Of a stretch of DNA of 64,000 bases, positions 32,337 to 44,003 are shown piece after piece. Source of the DNA: Phytophthora quininea. Taxonomy: Eukaryota > Oomycota > Peronosporomycetes > Peronosporales > Peronosporaceae. How positions within the stretch are numbered: position 1 is the first letter of the stretch; every line of letters begins with the position of its first letter. The stretch is taken from contig JAAVTG010000738.1 of assembly GCA_011947345.1 (NCBI GenBank), positions 19,191 through 83,190 of the forward strand. The letters run 5' to 3'. Both the position numbers and the translations under genes were made by a program. The notes beneath the pieces were generated by a model, which saw only the letters and a list, made by a program, of their open reading frames with translations, ran no database searches and was not told where the DNA came from.

Positions 32337-34591
32337 ATGAGCGCCATGAAGATGGACTTCATCTGCAAGGAGCCGCCCGTGTCTCCCGTGCGCTCGCCCG
32401 CGGCCGTGTCCGAGCCCGAGCGCATAGACGTGAGCGACCACGAAGACTCGGAGGACGAGCAGCTGGAGCACGCGGCCTGGCAGGACGTGGAGCTCAACCC
32501 GGCCGTGGAGCTGGTGGCTCGCCTGGTCAAGGAGGCGCTGGACGCCGGCAAAACCTACAACAAGAGCATCACGGCCAAGACATCGCAGCTGCTCACAGGC
32601 TGCGACGGCCTGCTGCTGGAGATCAAGAGCCTGGCCGAGGCCCGGCAGGACGCCCGCCAACGCGCCAACAAGCGCTCGAGCCAGGACGGCTCGGGCTGTG
32701 TGTGCGGCATGTCCATGGCCATGCTGCCGCTCAAGAACCCGGAGAAGGTCCTAGCGGCAGCCCATGAGAAGGACACCAAGCAGACCAGTCCTACAGTGGA
32801 CGACGCCACGGAGGACCTAACAGACCGTCTACTGGGCAAAATAGAGATCTCGATGGTCAGGTTGAGGGAGCTGGCGGAGCTCATTCAGGCCACCAGTATG
32901 CAGGGGAAGCCAACCTGGTGTCCAAAGTGTCGCTGCAGAGCGGCGCGTTCCAAGCGCTAGAAGCGGCTGTGCAGGCGAGTGCGGCGGCCGCTACAGCCAC
33001 TGCAATTGCGCAGGAGACTGGACGCACGTCGTCCTGCTTTGGCAGACTGTTCATGCCGCTGCAGGTGCAAAAGCTGCAGGAATGGTACTACTCGTACCCT
33101 CGGCCTTTGGTGGACGAGTTGACGCTCATGAGGACGATCTTGAACTATCGGCCATACGCCAACCCGTTCCAAGTGGGCGGGTTGTCGCTGGGGCATGTCC
33201 GTGACTGGTTTAAACGACGTCGACACCGTGAGCGCATGCGCTATGTGAAACTCGCGGTGGAGGCGGGACACGACGCACAAGCTGCGGAAGAAGAGATCGA
33301 CTTGAGACTCGAGCAGAGAGTGACGCATCTTCGTGCGTCGGTAGACCCCAATGAGCTGGTCAGGGAGGTGGACCGCGTACGAGCGGAAAGCTCCATGTAT
33401 GACGCGGCGGTCTCCTTGTTCACCCGTCAGAGCAACATTGAGTCCTACATTGCAGCTTCGCATGTTGTGCCTACAGCAGCCGACCAACAAGGACATCATG
33501 GACGTGGCAACCGCCGCCTGCAGGAGCTAGATCTAGATTATATGCCGGTGGTGAAGACTGCGACGCGTCTTGAAGTTACGGCGCTGCAAAGCCGCATGCG
33601 GACGCTATTGCAGCAGCCGAGGACGATCGCCACCACGAACGGATTGCAGCAAGTAGTTGATCTGCTACGCTCTATGAAAATCGATCATGACGTGCGCATT
33701 CAGTCTGGTGTGGTGGCTGAGCTCAAAGAGATCCTGAAGATCCACACCAAGCCGACACTGCTCCGCAGATCTACGATCTCTGTGCTCGAGACGTTGGGCA
33801 TCAGCCGTCGTGCTACAGAGGACGACTTCGATGATGACGCCCCACTTTCCCTGTTGAGTCCGTCACAGGGCATTGCAAAGCCAAAAGCGAAGATAGATCG
33901 ACCACGTCCGATGCCAATGGGCATCCTTGAAGACGCCAGCGCGGGCCTGGACGACGACTCCATTTCTCCTGCGCCTTCTTCTGGTGGCACTCCGTTTTCC
34001 GATGCTGGGTATTATGGAGAGCCACTAAAGAAGAAAGCTAAGGTCGTTATCCCCCGACCGCGTGCTAAGAAGCCGCGTGTGTCTCGACCGATGAAGTTTT
34101 CGATGGAGCAATTGACAGCTCTAGAAGGATGGTTCCAACAGAAGTACAAACCGTCTCAAGGGGAGATGGAACAGTACCTGCTTGAGTTGAATGCTCCCCC
34201 TCTACGCGACGTGAAGAAGCAGACGGTGGACGTGAACATGACACAGCTGAGGCGATGGTTCAACAAGCGGCGGTGTCTGCGTCGCCCGCCGTTCGCGTTG
34301 ATGTCGCAGCAGGAGGCGGTGAAGGAAGGATCACGGAACCCTGCGGTGCTGAAAGCAGCAGCAACCACTACTGCTCCTTCTCCTACTATTAGCAACCCTG
34401 CGAGCGTGGCCCGAGACGTCGACACTGGCTTCGAGATCGGTGGAGGTAACCATTCGTACGAAGACACAAACGAGGACTCGAGTGACGACGATGATGACGA
34501 TGATGATGAAGACGACGACGATGACGAAGATGATGCAAACGACGATAGCAGCGACGACGGCGAACTTCTCATCGGCCAGGCGCTGGCCTGA
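32337..34591 (+). CDS. Double homeodomain-like protein with acidic tail (about 751 aa)
   Basis: The ATG at 32337 (MSAMKMDFICKEPP) starts the protein. A G4 run at 32903-32906 lacks one base; with it restored the gene is 752 codons. Two homeodomain-like helix-turn-helix units are visible. The first (about residues 215-285) has LQVQKLQEWYYSYP and ends in GHVRDWFKRRRHRERM. The second (about 575-640) has FSMEQLTALEGWFQQKY and ends in MTQLRRWFNKRR. Both keep the W-F-x-x-R-R recognition-helix signature but have enlarged loops, as in TALE-type or other atypical homeodomains. The C-terminus is an Asp/Glu run (about residues 715-740). A nuclear transcription regulator is inferred. It is divergent from CIAO1 with 162 bp between starts. 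Confidence 0.72.
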
Positions 34592-34746
34592 ACTGCCGTT
34601 GAGCGAATTTTTACAAGACCCTCCTGTCTTGACCCAGTAGGAAAGCACTGATAGGAGTCGTTGAATCACATATTTGCCACGCAGACTCCGATGCTTGTCA
34701 ACCGTAGCATCCAAATCCTGCGTGACTCTTCAAAGTATCTTTTGGC

Positions 34747-35895
34747 ATGATGACCCCTGACGCGGTCGATGCGCCGATCGCCGACGACAACGTCGAGAGC
34801 GACGACATCCAGTTCAATGCTGCGATCGACAAGACCGAGAAAGGTTTTGGTATCTACTTTGCCAAGGTGAATACGTTCGCTCAAGGAGACCATCTCATCG
34901 TTGATGGATTCGTGGAGTGCGACGGAAACGAAGACCCAGCTCTGTCAGCTCTACGCCTAGGAGACATTCTTGTCGGAGTGAACGGGGCTGACTGTCGAGA
35001 GAAGGAGGTAGTAGATATCCTTGACCTCTTGCGATCAGCTGAAACTGGGCCAAACACACTTTCATTTGTGCGTCATGCTTCGATCAATGTTGAATCCGAA
35101 TCTGGTGCCAGCGATACCCAAGAAGCTAAGAAGAAATCGACCGGGAGGTTTATGGGCGCGTTCATGAAGGTCAAATCCAAGATACAAGCTGAGATCGACG
35201 GCGGCGAAGATGAACTGCGTCGAGAGCAACTTGAGGACGAACGCTTTGAAAAACAGTGGCTGGAGGAGTTTGAAGGACTCAAGCAGCAATACGAGACCAA
35301 GTGGGAGACCTGCACGTACACGGCCGACGAGTTCTGCGGATTGATATACCGATCAAGTGATGTCCAACAAAAAGAGTGTCTGCTTGGACAATACCCGACG
35401 CTGATGGAGGCATGGAAAAACCCTCGTGGAACGACGAGTTCGTCGCGAGTGATCCCGGAATGGCCAGCAGCGAAAGTTTCGTACGAAGATCCCATTACCG
35501 AGGTTAGTGATGAAACTGGGGCTGCCAAGCTACGGTCGATTCACTGCTCACAGTCCCTGCAACAAGTCTTGGAAATTCTACATAAGGAGTTTATGTGGCG
35601 TCCGGTAGCTGTTCAAGCGTTCAGTCGAAAGCTTGAAAGCTGTGGGATATCGTCATGTGCTGCTCTGCTGGAAACTATGGACGAAAGCTGCGGATCCTTT
35701 GAGCGCGATTTCCTGTCTGTTGATTATCCACGGCTGTCGAAGAGGATAGTTCAAACTCTGCACAGCAATGCCCAGCAAGCAGAGGAAAGTTCGAACGTAA
35801 ATGAACCGATTCCGTCAATGATCCTCACCCAGGTAAACAGCACACGTGCAACCGCGTGGAGTTCACCGATTACCAAGCGATTCACAAGAAGATGA
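34747..35895 (+). CDS. PDZ-domain protein (382 aa)
   Basis: This intronless, unbroken gene has ATG ATG at 34747. Residues about 20-110 form a PDZ-like domain: KGFGIYFAKVNTF (carboxylate-binding loop region), LRLGDILVGVNGADC and a final strand NTLSFVRHASI. A charged helical region follows (RREQLEDERFEKQWLEEFEGL), then an alpha-helical C-terminal half without a recognised domain. PDZ domains bind C-terminal tails, so a scaffold role is likely. It lies 155 bp downstream of the homeodomain gene on the same strand and ends 32 bp from the stop of the convergent EF-hand gene. Confidence 0.72.
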   Translation: MMTPDAVDAPIADDNVESDDIQFNAAIDKTEKGFGIYFAKVNTFAQGDHLIVDGFVECDGNEDPALSALRLGDILVGVNGADCREKEVVDILDLLRSAETGPNTLSFVRHASINVESESGASDTQEAKKKSTGRFMGAFMKVKSKIQAEIDGGEDELRREQLEDERFEKQWLEEFEGLKQQYETKWETCTYTADEFCGLIYRSSDVQQKECLLGQYPTLMEAWKNPRGTTSSSRVIPEWPAAKVSYEDPITEVSDETGAAKLRSIHCSQSLQQVLEILHKEFMWRPVAVQAFSRKLESCGISSCAALLETMDESCGSFERDFLSVDYPRLSKRIVQTLHSNAQQAEESSNVNEPIPSMILTQVNSTRATAWSSPITKRFTRR

Positions 35896-35927
35896 ATAAC
35901 CCTTTGCTGTTTTTATTGTGTATTCCA

Positions 35928-37683
35928 TCACGAGTCTTTACTACGTAGTACTTTCTTCAAGCTCGCCCGAAGGAAAAGGTTCATCGGTGGCAGTGTTAAG
36001 ATCCTGATCACTACGTACCGGTACCTCGATTTCACCCCTTCAATAGCAGGAGTCGTCGACTCAAACGCTTGAGCGTTCGGTTCAGTTGGGGCGGATTCGA
36101 TCTCGGTTCCAGCCTCAGCACTTTCACCTGGAACATCGGGCGTTTTGTTTTCCGTAAGTGGAGTTTCTTGTGCAAAGTCCTGCTCGTACGTGCTATCGTC
36201 TTCGAGTACATTGTTTGGCTGATCCACTGGCAGCTCAATTATTCCAGTGTCTGTCGGCATAGAGTGCTCTACGTCTTCTTCCGCCTCATTTTCGGTATAA
36301 ACACGTTGTTCTTCAAAGACACCGCTAGTGCCCGAATCGACCCGATCCTCAGTCTCAGCAGAAAATTCGCTTTGCGCTGGAGCTTTTTCCTCCAACGGTG
36401 CTTGTGATGATTCATCTGAGTCCACTGGGAAGTTTTCTTCGGTGGTTGCATCAACGTCTTGGATCTCACCTACTTCGCCACTGGGCTTGTTAAAACCCGT
36501 TGGGTTGTGTTCTTCGAATCCAATCGCTTCTTCCTCTCTGTCTTCTTGATTCACTTGGACTGACACGTCATGTTCATCACCTTCAAGCGTTGGCAATGTA
36601 TCTAAACCCGATGCATCCATTTCATGGGTTTGCTCGTCTGTTTCGTTTGCAGTGTCAGTAGGCTCGTCCACAACTCGCTGGCTGGGCACGATTTCTCTAG
36701 TGTCTTTGTTAGAGATTGCTGCATCCTGCTCGGTCGGAAGATCGTTATTTCCAGCAACCTGTTCAATCGCAGCCTTCTCTTCAATGTCTTGTAGCAGATC
36801 CAAATCGTTATTCTCCTGACCAACTTCGGAGGTCGTCGATGGAGGAACAACTCTAAACTGCTCGAGTACGTTTTGAAGTGTCACTTCGTGCGTTGACGGT
36901 GCTTCCTCCCCACCTGCAAATTGAACGACCCACTTGGTAAACTCGGACTTTGAGATGCTTTGCGTTGAGCCTTTGTTCAGATCTCTGTAGGACTGCAGTG
37001 TGATCGATTCCAAGTCTTCATCCGTAGGAACCGTTCCAACACCAGACATGACGCAGTATCCCCGTGTACAACACAGAAAAGAAATCGTCTAACATGCCGC
37101 AGCAAAACCGATTAGCAAAATAAATACGAATCAAAACTTTGAACGCACCATTTCGTCCATGGAAATCTGCTCCGTGCCGTCAAAGTCCAAAGCCTCAAAG
37201 ATTACTACAACCCTCGTCAATAAGGTGTCATAATACTTTCCTGCAAGTATACGTACTCTCAGCCTTCCCCAAAGCAGGTCCAATACTCACAAGACATGCC
37301 CCGCAAATGAATGCCAACGCATTGACGCTAGACCATCCAAACCGTCAGGTTTAGAGACCAAAAGCAATTGCTCGTGTGCACCTACATGCCAGTGGGGGTT
37401 CTGAATGCGTCCAGGATGGCTTCTGCCCACTCTTTATCGCCTTGGAGTAATTCTGCGAGCCCTTGAGCGTCTAATCCAAAGTCCATGTCCTTGTCCTTGT
37501 AGTCCTGCAGCAATTGCCGAGCCGCTTTGAGGTCCCCTACAGCACAATAAATACAAAATTTCAGCTGATTAACAGAAGTTTATTGTAGTGCAAACATCAT
37601 CCTAGCAGTAGATTCCTCGTACACGTTGCCATACGCGCGAACGCCGGCATCAAAGGCGACGTCTTGGACGTCGAAGTGCCCAT
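35928..37683 (-). CDS. N-myristoylation-type EF-hand protein with long acidic tail (about 496 aa)
   Basis: Five exons: 37683-37635, 37536-37386, 37327-37291, 37240-37149 and 37088-35928. The first exon encodes MGTSTSKT, a good myristoylation consensus (G2, S/T6, K7). EF-hand units follow: DYKDKDMDFGLDAQGLAELL (degenerate), then DFDGTEQISMDEM (canonical loop with D, D, T and a final E), then DLNKGSTQSISKSEF. This resembles calcineurin-B or neuronal-calcium-sensor-like modules. The last exon adds about 320 residues of low-complexity acidic sequence and a basic end (RASLKKVLRSKDS). One base appears missing at the exon 3 donor (37291, CTT|GTGAGT): the next exon needs one more base, and the corrected sum is 497 codons. 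Membrane-tethered calcium sensing is inferred. It is divergent from HROB with 92 bp between starts. Confidence 0.62.
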
Positions 37684-37775
37684 TGTGTCAATGGGCGAAA
37701 CGACGTCACAAGTATACAAGATACTATACATAATCCCGTTAAATGGGAAATAATTATACGCACAAATTGATCGAC

Positions 37776-39534
37776 ATGAGCGACGACGAGCTGCCGATCG
37801 CTGACCACAGCGATCCCCGAGCGCGAAAGCGGCCGGAAAAGACGCCGCAATGCTGAGGAAGAGGGTGAGCTACTGTTTATTGCTGTCTATTTCGTGTGGG
37901 AGGTGCTGGAAGAGTACCAGAGACTGAGTATACATCGTATACATGCAGACCTCGGGTCCCAGCAGAGCATTATGAAGTGGATGCGGCACGTTCCAGGGCC
38001 GCTACAGGACGTCATGAAGAAGAAAGCAGATCAGTATGTGAACGCAACTCAATAGTTACCTGTTAGTTGTTGGATAACGTACTGGTGATGCATTGGCAGG
38101 TTGGACAGCTCCATGAGCTCGCAGACTGTGATGACGAGCAGCAACTCGCAAGGGTTCACGGTGACACTAGTCACGGTGTTTGACAACGGCCCGTGGGTGT
38201 ACATGTGTCAATACTTAGGCATGTCGACGACGCCTGGAAAAACTTTCGGTGAGATAGAGCAAGAGGTTTCGTATTCTGAAGATGGTTTCTTATGCATCTG
38301 TGGATTTTTCTGCGAAGGCGGTGTCAAGCTCGGCAGCTTGAAATGCACCATCCAGAGTATCATGGAAGATGACGAAGCCTTGACAAAAGTGCCGCAGGTG
38401 AGTCATATTCGGAAAGATGGGTACTTTTGAAGTCTAACCAAAATTCTAGCTGCTGGTGTTGATCAAGTCTGTACGTTATGTTGACGAAGAGATCGTAGCG
38501 GTGCTTCATGTAAGAACTGGCTGCTATTGAGATGATGTCCGTCAAATGAAGTCGCACTAATTTATTAGAGTCGTTATGTACAGGATCCCACAGGAGAAAT
38601 GGAAGGGTATTTCCACCGCGAGCTTGTTGAACAACTCGGGCCAGCGCTGATTATTGGAACCGGGGTGTTGCTATACAAAGTGTCCGTGTTCACTCCAACC
38701 GAAGCTCCCGTCACTGGTAGGCGAAAGAGCTACTTGAATATCACCCCACGTAATGTCCGACGAGTGTTCGTTGCGAAGGACCAATCCAGTTCTGCTACAA
38801 GCGATTCTGCTGTGGAGCTGTTCAATAAAGAGAAAGAGATCGAAGCCACGCAGGAAAGCGACAACGACGATTACGATGACAACATGGCTTCCACCAGTGA
38901 ACACGCCGCGCGCCAATTGCTGCAGCACCGAAATGTCCGTGATACCTCTGCGGAGTTGACCTTCCTTTCCCAGAGGCAAGTGATCCATCGCAATCCGCCG
39001 GTCCGACTTGACCCGTCAACGACAACAGAAACGACCACCACCAAGAAGAAGGGCAAGCGCAAGAAGGGCGCTGCTGCTAGCCAAGGTCAAGACGAGTCGA
39101 GCGGAGTGGGTCGCTGGCAATGGAACAAACTGCTGAAAAAGAACACTGACGAGAACGAAAACGAGTCGAGTGCTAGTGCACAAGGTCGCCAAAGCTTTCT
39201 CGATGCCAGTTCGCGGCTCGTCAGCCTCATATCAAAGCAGAACGCGAGGAAAAAGTAAGTTCCCGTGTCTAGCCATGCTTTTGCTACATCATTACTGATT
39301 GCCATGTCCAGGTCGTCTGCATACGATCGAGCTGAAAACGACAGGACGCCATCGCCAAACCCGAGAAGTGTCCGCTTTGCACCAGGCATCTCTTTCGAGC
39401 CTTCTCGAGAGCCGCGCAACTCGGACAATCGTGACGTCACCGAGATGACTCCCAGTCCTCCATTGACTCAAGCCAACCCGGTCGTCGTTTTCAAAGCCGA
39501 TAACATCTCAGACGAAGACGACGACGACTGGTAG
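37776..39534 (+). CDS. HROB: HROB-like homologous recombination OB-fold protein (474 aa)
   Basis: Six exons: 37776-37864, 37949-38033, 38100-38397, 38450-38509, 38584-39254 and 39312-39534. The first exon reads in frame only if the C4 run at 37815-37818 is C3; the corrected total is exactly 475 codons. The conserved HROB (C17orf53/MCM8IP) core is present: a MKWMRHVPGPLQDV segment like the family's short PGP motif, then the OB-fold with LLVLIKSVRYVDEEIVAVLH, DPTGEMEGYFHRELVE, GVLLYKVSVFTP and YLNITPRNVRRVF. In animals HROB binds and stimulates the MCM8-MCM9 helicase during recombination repair and crosslink repair. The Lys/Ser-rich C-terminal half is not conserved. Its divergent partner is the EF-hand gene. 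Confidence 0.85.
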
Positions 39535-39585
39535 CATCGTCCCAACACGGCTTCAGTCATAGTCTTCAACGTATTTTACTGTTAG

Positions 39586-39945
39586 CTAAAACAACGGCAT
39601 TACGTTGCGGTGGAAGAAGACTGTGAGTCCCAGCAGGATGATGAGGCACTGGAACCAGAGGAAGGGCGACATCTTGATCTCGCGCCGCATCTGCGCCTTG
39701 CTCTCAGCCAGATCCTGTGCCTCCTTGGCGCGGCAGTCGGCGCACGTGGGCTGCGCGCCCAGCGGGACCGTCAGTCGGTCCACTTCGGCGTCACACTTCT
39801 TGCAGGCTGCCATCTTGGGAATCTTACCGGCAGCGATGTCTGCCTCTTCCTGGGCGCGTCGGGCCGCCTCCTCCTTCATGCGGCGCTCCTCGACGATCCG
39901 CGGGCCGCGGATGAGGTTCAGGTACAGGAACAGCAACGAGTTCAT
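39586..39945 (-). CDS. Small two-TM protein with CxxC pairs (119 aa)
   Basis: The only in-frame ATG is at 39945 (MNSLLFLYLNLIRGPR); an upstream TTG at 39981 is not a likely start. The protein has an N-terminal hydrophobic segment, a charged helix (EERRMKEEAARRAQEEADI), a four-cysteine knuckle (CKKCDAEVDRLTV...CADC) typical of a zinc ribbon, and a C-terminal hydrophobic segment (FLWFQCLIILLGLTVFF). A small ER or organelle membrane protein is likely. I do not recognise the family. Its stop lies 51 bp from the HROB stop (convergent). The 295 bp between 39946 and 40240 hold its promoter and the 3' end of the next gene, with nothing else recognised. Confidence 0.65.
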   Translation of the reverse strand: MNSLLFLYLNLIRGPRIVEERRMKEEAARRAQEEADIAAGKIPKMAACKKCDAEVDRLTVPLGAQPTCADCRAKEAQDLAESKAQMRREIKMSPFLWFQCLIILLGLTVFFHRNVMPLF

Positions 39946-40240
39946 AGCGATCAACGTGAGCACTTGGGCGCTTCTTGGCAAGTGAGGGACGAGTTGATTG
40001 ACTGTGTACTATATCTGGATAGTATCCGGAGTGATGAGCAAGCACACTTGATATTTGTAGGAAACAAGAAATAGTATACGTATAAACGATGGGCTCAACT
40101 AGCGAAGTGAGCGGGTTTTATGCAAATACATCCGTATCTCTTTTCGTGTGCAACGGTCACCGCTGTCGACGAGCTTTTGGATGACTGCTCTATTGGCTTG
40201 CACTTCTACAATTGCTGTGTGCATGTGTTCACAAACCCTC

Positions 40241-43200
40241 TCAGGCCTGCTTGGTTAAAGCGTCCTGCAGCATCAACAGACAGTAGGCATCTAACGCAGT
40301 GTACGAAACCTGCTGAGGTGTCAACGGGCGACGTTCCCAGTCGCTCTTCTGCTGCAGCTTGGACAGCGGAATTCCGAGCACTTGTTTCACACATGCACTG
40401 AGGCCCTTTTGTCTCCGCGTTCGACGTGTTGCAGCGTCTTGGGATCTAACGATGGACCCGTCAGCGAGATGAGTCGTCGGCTCGAGCTCCTGAAAGGAGC
40501 AATCCACCACGTTCTCAAACGTGTCGAAGCAGTGCACCTCGGGGAATGACCACCGCAGACGCTTGATATCGCCGTCTAGGCTGAAGCCCAGCTTTGCGAT
40601 CGCCTTAGACGAAAACAAGCACGCAAACAATTCCTCTAGATCGCCTATCGGCATCTCGACAAAGTCGAAGACGAAGACGTACTCTTGACAGGCAACCTGC
40701 AAGATTGAACACTTGGACGGCACAGACGCTCGACTGTCTGGACGCCACTCTGCGTCAAGACCGAGCCGCGAGACACTCGAGTGCATTAACGTCTCGGTTG
40801 CCAGCGACAATGCCTCGTCGTTGTCGACCACCACGATGTGGTCTTCAGCGAGCGGGATCTTCAAGTACGCTATGTCATCCGCTGGCTCAGCACTCGCATC
40901 AGCGAAGACTGGCTTTGGTCGTGCTGCAAGTGCTTGCATCATGTAGGGCATGAATTCCGCTTCATGCTCCAGTTTGTATTCTCTAATGGCCTTGTACGTG
41001 TTGTGGAAGCTGAGCGACGTATCATCATCGCCGCCATCTCCTTCTGCAGCATTTTCCAGATCGATCACTTCTCGCACGAAAACGCGCTGCATCTCTACCG
41101 AGTCCCCGTTGTCGGACTTGAAGAATTGCAAGACGTTAGCAACTCCGTCAAACACATAGACTTCAGCAAGTTTAGGGGCCAGGAACGCTGCAGCTTCTAA
41201 GGTGTACAGTTCCTTTCGACGCATCAGGAACCCCATGATTTTGTCAATACTGTCGGTCTCCAAAGCTTCTAGGCAAAACTCTAGCAGCTCCTGCCGATGT
41301 GATCGATGCAGATTCACAACATCGTCAAGCTCCTTCACAATGTGGACCGACAACAGCGGAAGTTGGCTCACACAGTACTCCGCGTGCTTTTCTTCCATTG
41401 GGAGCTCATCTGTTACCACCAAAAGTAATTGCTTGGCGAGTTTGCCAAGCGCTCTAAACGTTAAATCCAAGAAGCGGAGCGCCACAACTGACTTTAGCAA
41501 GAAGAGACACGGGTCGGGAGTGACCATTAATGCATCCCGAATCGACTGTTCCGCTGCGCTCTTTGTGTCCTTGTCTCGACTGGTCGTAATAGCTTGAACA
41601 GCATGCTGAGCAAACATCAGTGGTGAGCACGACACGCTTGCTCTAGAGCACCAATATTCGAAAGCCCTGGCGTTAAGATCGTCGTTACTCAACTCTGCGG
41701 AATTAATGATCCAAGCGTCCTCGTTGATAGACTCCAACGCCTCACGATCTTTAAAAGCTTGCTCGAAGATCGCACGACGCGCATACAAAGTCTTCATCGC
41801 GACTTTGCGGGACGATTCATCAAAAGTATTTCCTCGCCTGGTATACTTGAAATAAAACTCGTGCAACAACGAACTGTAGACTGGTATCGCCATCAGCAAT
41901 CCTTTCTTCTGGAACCCTTGCAATAAAGCGTGCGCGTCCGGAAACGTGTCTTTCTGGATGCAACACATGAAAAGAGCGGTTTCCGTCGCGGCCGAGCGGG
42001 CGAAGCCATGGTTCAGCATAGACTCGATCGTTTCCTGTGCACCTTGTGGGTTGTTCTTGTAAGCACAAGACTTTACTAATTCTTCAAGAAAACCTTGCTT
42101 TTTTGCTTGTACACCAGGTTCAGCAACTGGGATTTCGTGTACGATGAGCTTAAACCCCTTTGCATGCTCATATCCGAACATACGCCCCACTTCAACGCCC
42201 ATACGCTGCGTAAAGTTGATGTTGTCTCTTTGGGCGAGCGCGATCAGCTCAGGGACGTGATCACAGTTTGTCAATAAGTAAGCTCCTCGAATAAATTTTC
42301 GATACAGAGGGAAGCCTCGCGTGATGCCAGGCAATACGTCGATTTCTTGGACAGTCTGCCAAGCGATTGGCTCGTCCCCACAGCACATATACGCATCGAC
42401 AATGGACACATACGTCTTCGACGTGGGCCAAAGATGCGGCTGCGGCGGAAGTGTTTCTCCTTCGTCATCAGCACTGGGTTGCCAGCCGTTGGCAGCCAAC
42501 TCACGCATGGCCTCGACAATTACTGGGACATCTTCTTTCCACTTACGCTTTCTGCATTGGTGAATGAGCGTCTCGAAGTCATTGCTAAGATCGCACAATA
42601 ATCTCATATCACATAACCATATCGTCAACAGCATCTAAGAAGAAAACGAAACGTACACAGTGACGATAGAGCCATTCTGAATTCGCGCAATAAGACGAGT
42701 GATATCGTGATGAACCACCGCCTTGCGAACAGATTGCGAGGTCTGGTGCCCCAAACAACCCAACGTTTTTGAGCCTGTAAATCGCCGGACAAAATAATAG
42801 AACTGTAAGTCGGCAGTGTGTAAACCTTCCCATACGACAACACACCATCGCCACCTGATGCTGCTTCTTCCGACTGTAATCGCGCGATTTTCTCTTGCTC
42901 GCCAGAACTCAAGATCCCATTCTCCACCCACACTACCAGAACGGGTGTGAGCCCATCAAAGTCCAACAATTTGGCAGCCTGCGCAATCGTGTGATAAAGC
43001 CTTTCATCCGTGCGCAGTTTCGGAGCATGCACAGACACTTCTTCCAACACAAGTCTCGCCGTATCGCGATCTTTCCTTCTTGCACACGTCTCCAGCGCTT
43101 CTAGATACAGCGCCTCGTCAAACGCGTTGTCTTCTCTTGAATGCGCCAGAAACTCAAGACACAGGTTCGTTTCAAGACTGTCATTAATCCCCAAGGCTCG

Positions 43201-43752
43201 AACCAACGTCGTGTACGTCACCACATTGGGCTTGGAGTTGGAATGCCGCATCTCGTGATATTTCTAACCACAACAAGTCAGCACTTCATAAACTTTAATT
43301 TTACCACTTTATTTGCCCACCTCAATAGCGGCAGGCAAGTCCCCGTTCCGTGCAATTACATCAATCAGCGCCGTATACGTGAACACGTCCGGCTCGTAGC
43401 CGTAGTGCGTCAACAGGTCGAAAGCGCGTTGCGCCTCCTTCGCACTGCCAGCACGCTGGCTGGCGGTCACAATCGTGTTGAGAGCGTAGCTGGGCTGCAG
43501 GAACGGCAGCTTGGGGATGTTGCGAGTGATGTCGCCCTGTGTAGCCAGCAGCACCAGCCAGTCCACGAACTGGAAGGCTCGCTCGATGGCGTCCTGGTCG
43601 CGACTGCCGTCCTTATGCAGCCCCAGCTTCATCCAGCGGAACACAGGCTTGAGGAAGGCGCGCGTCTCGTACGCCGTGGCGTCCGAGCTCAGCAGTTGCT
43701 GCACCAGCGCGCCCGCCACAGCGTCATCCTCCCAGCGGTAGCCGCTCGCCAT
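40241..43752 (-). CDS. PPR-repeat protein fused to a DEDDy 3'-5' exonuclease (about 1,133 aa)
   Basis: Three exons: 43752-43321, 43263-42657 and 42602-40241. One base is missing in the T5 run at 42766-42770; corrected, the total is exactly 1,134 codons. The N-terminal part has pentatricopeptide motifs (PDVFTYTALIDVIARNGDLP and PNVVTYTTLVRALG, with further helical pairs such as TSKTYVSIVDAYMCCGDEP). The C-terminal 200 residues are an RNase D/WRN-type exonuclease: Exo I LGLDAEW (D and E), Exo II LGFSLDGDIKRL (D), and Exo III SYTALDAYCLL (Y-x3-D), so all DEDDy residues are present. EXD3/Mut-7 is the nearest known domain pairing, but with non-PPR helices. Sequence-specific RNA trimming in an organelle is inferred. 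No targeting peptide is obvious. Confidence 0.82.
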
Positions 43753-43974
43753 CGGCGAAAGTATCAATGCGCACCCATTTCAAGAATCGTACTGAAAAGA
43801 TAGCAGCATACTTGACATCAGTGCTGGGAATAAGGCGACAATGGTTTCAATACGTTATCCGTCGCGTTTTTGTCCAATGAGCGAAGGTTCTCGATGACAC
43901 TTGGGTGTAATTTCTCCAACAGCCCTTTGGCCATCAAAGCATCCGCCCAGAGCTTCTTGCGACCTGCTTCGACG

Positions 43975-43981
43975 TCATTCC
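43975..43981 (+). promoter_or_regulatory. Initiator-like motif for the acyltransferase gene
   Basis: TCATTCC fits the oomycete initiator YCAYTYY and sits 22 nt before the ATG at 44004, followed by a pyrimidine-rich stretch. The 251-bp divergent region 43753-44003 also serves the PPR/exonuclease gene. Confidence 0.45.
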
Positions 43982-44003
43982 CTCGTTTTCCCCCGCCTGC
44001 GCC

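Noticed and set aside
42635..42658. A 24-nt intron in the PPR/exonuclease gene
   Set aside because: It is too short for splicing. A 54-nt intron (42656-42603, GTACGT...ATGAG) keeps the same frame and fits the other introns of the window.
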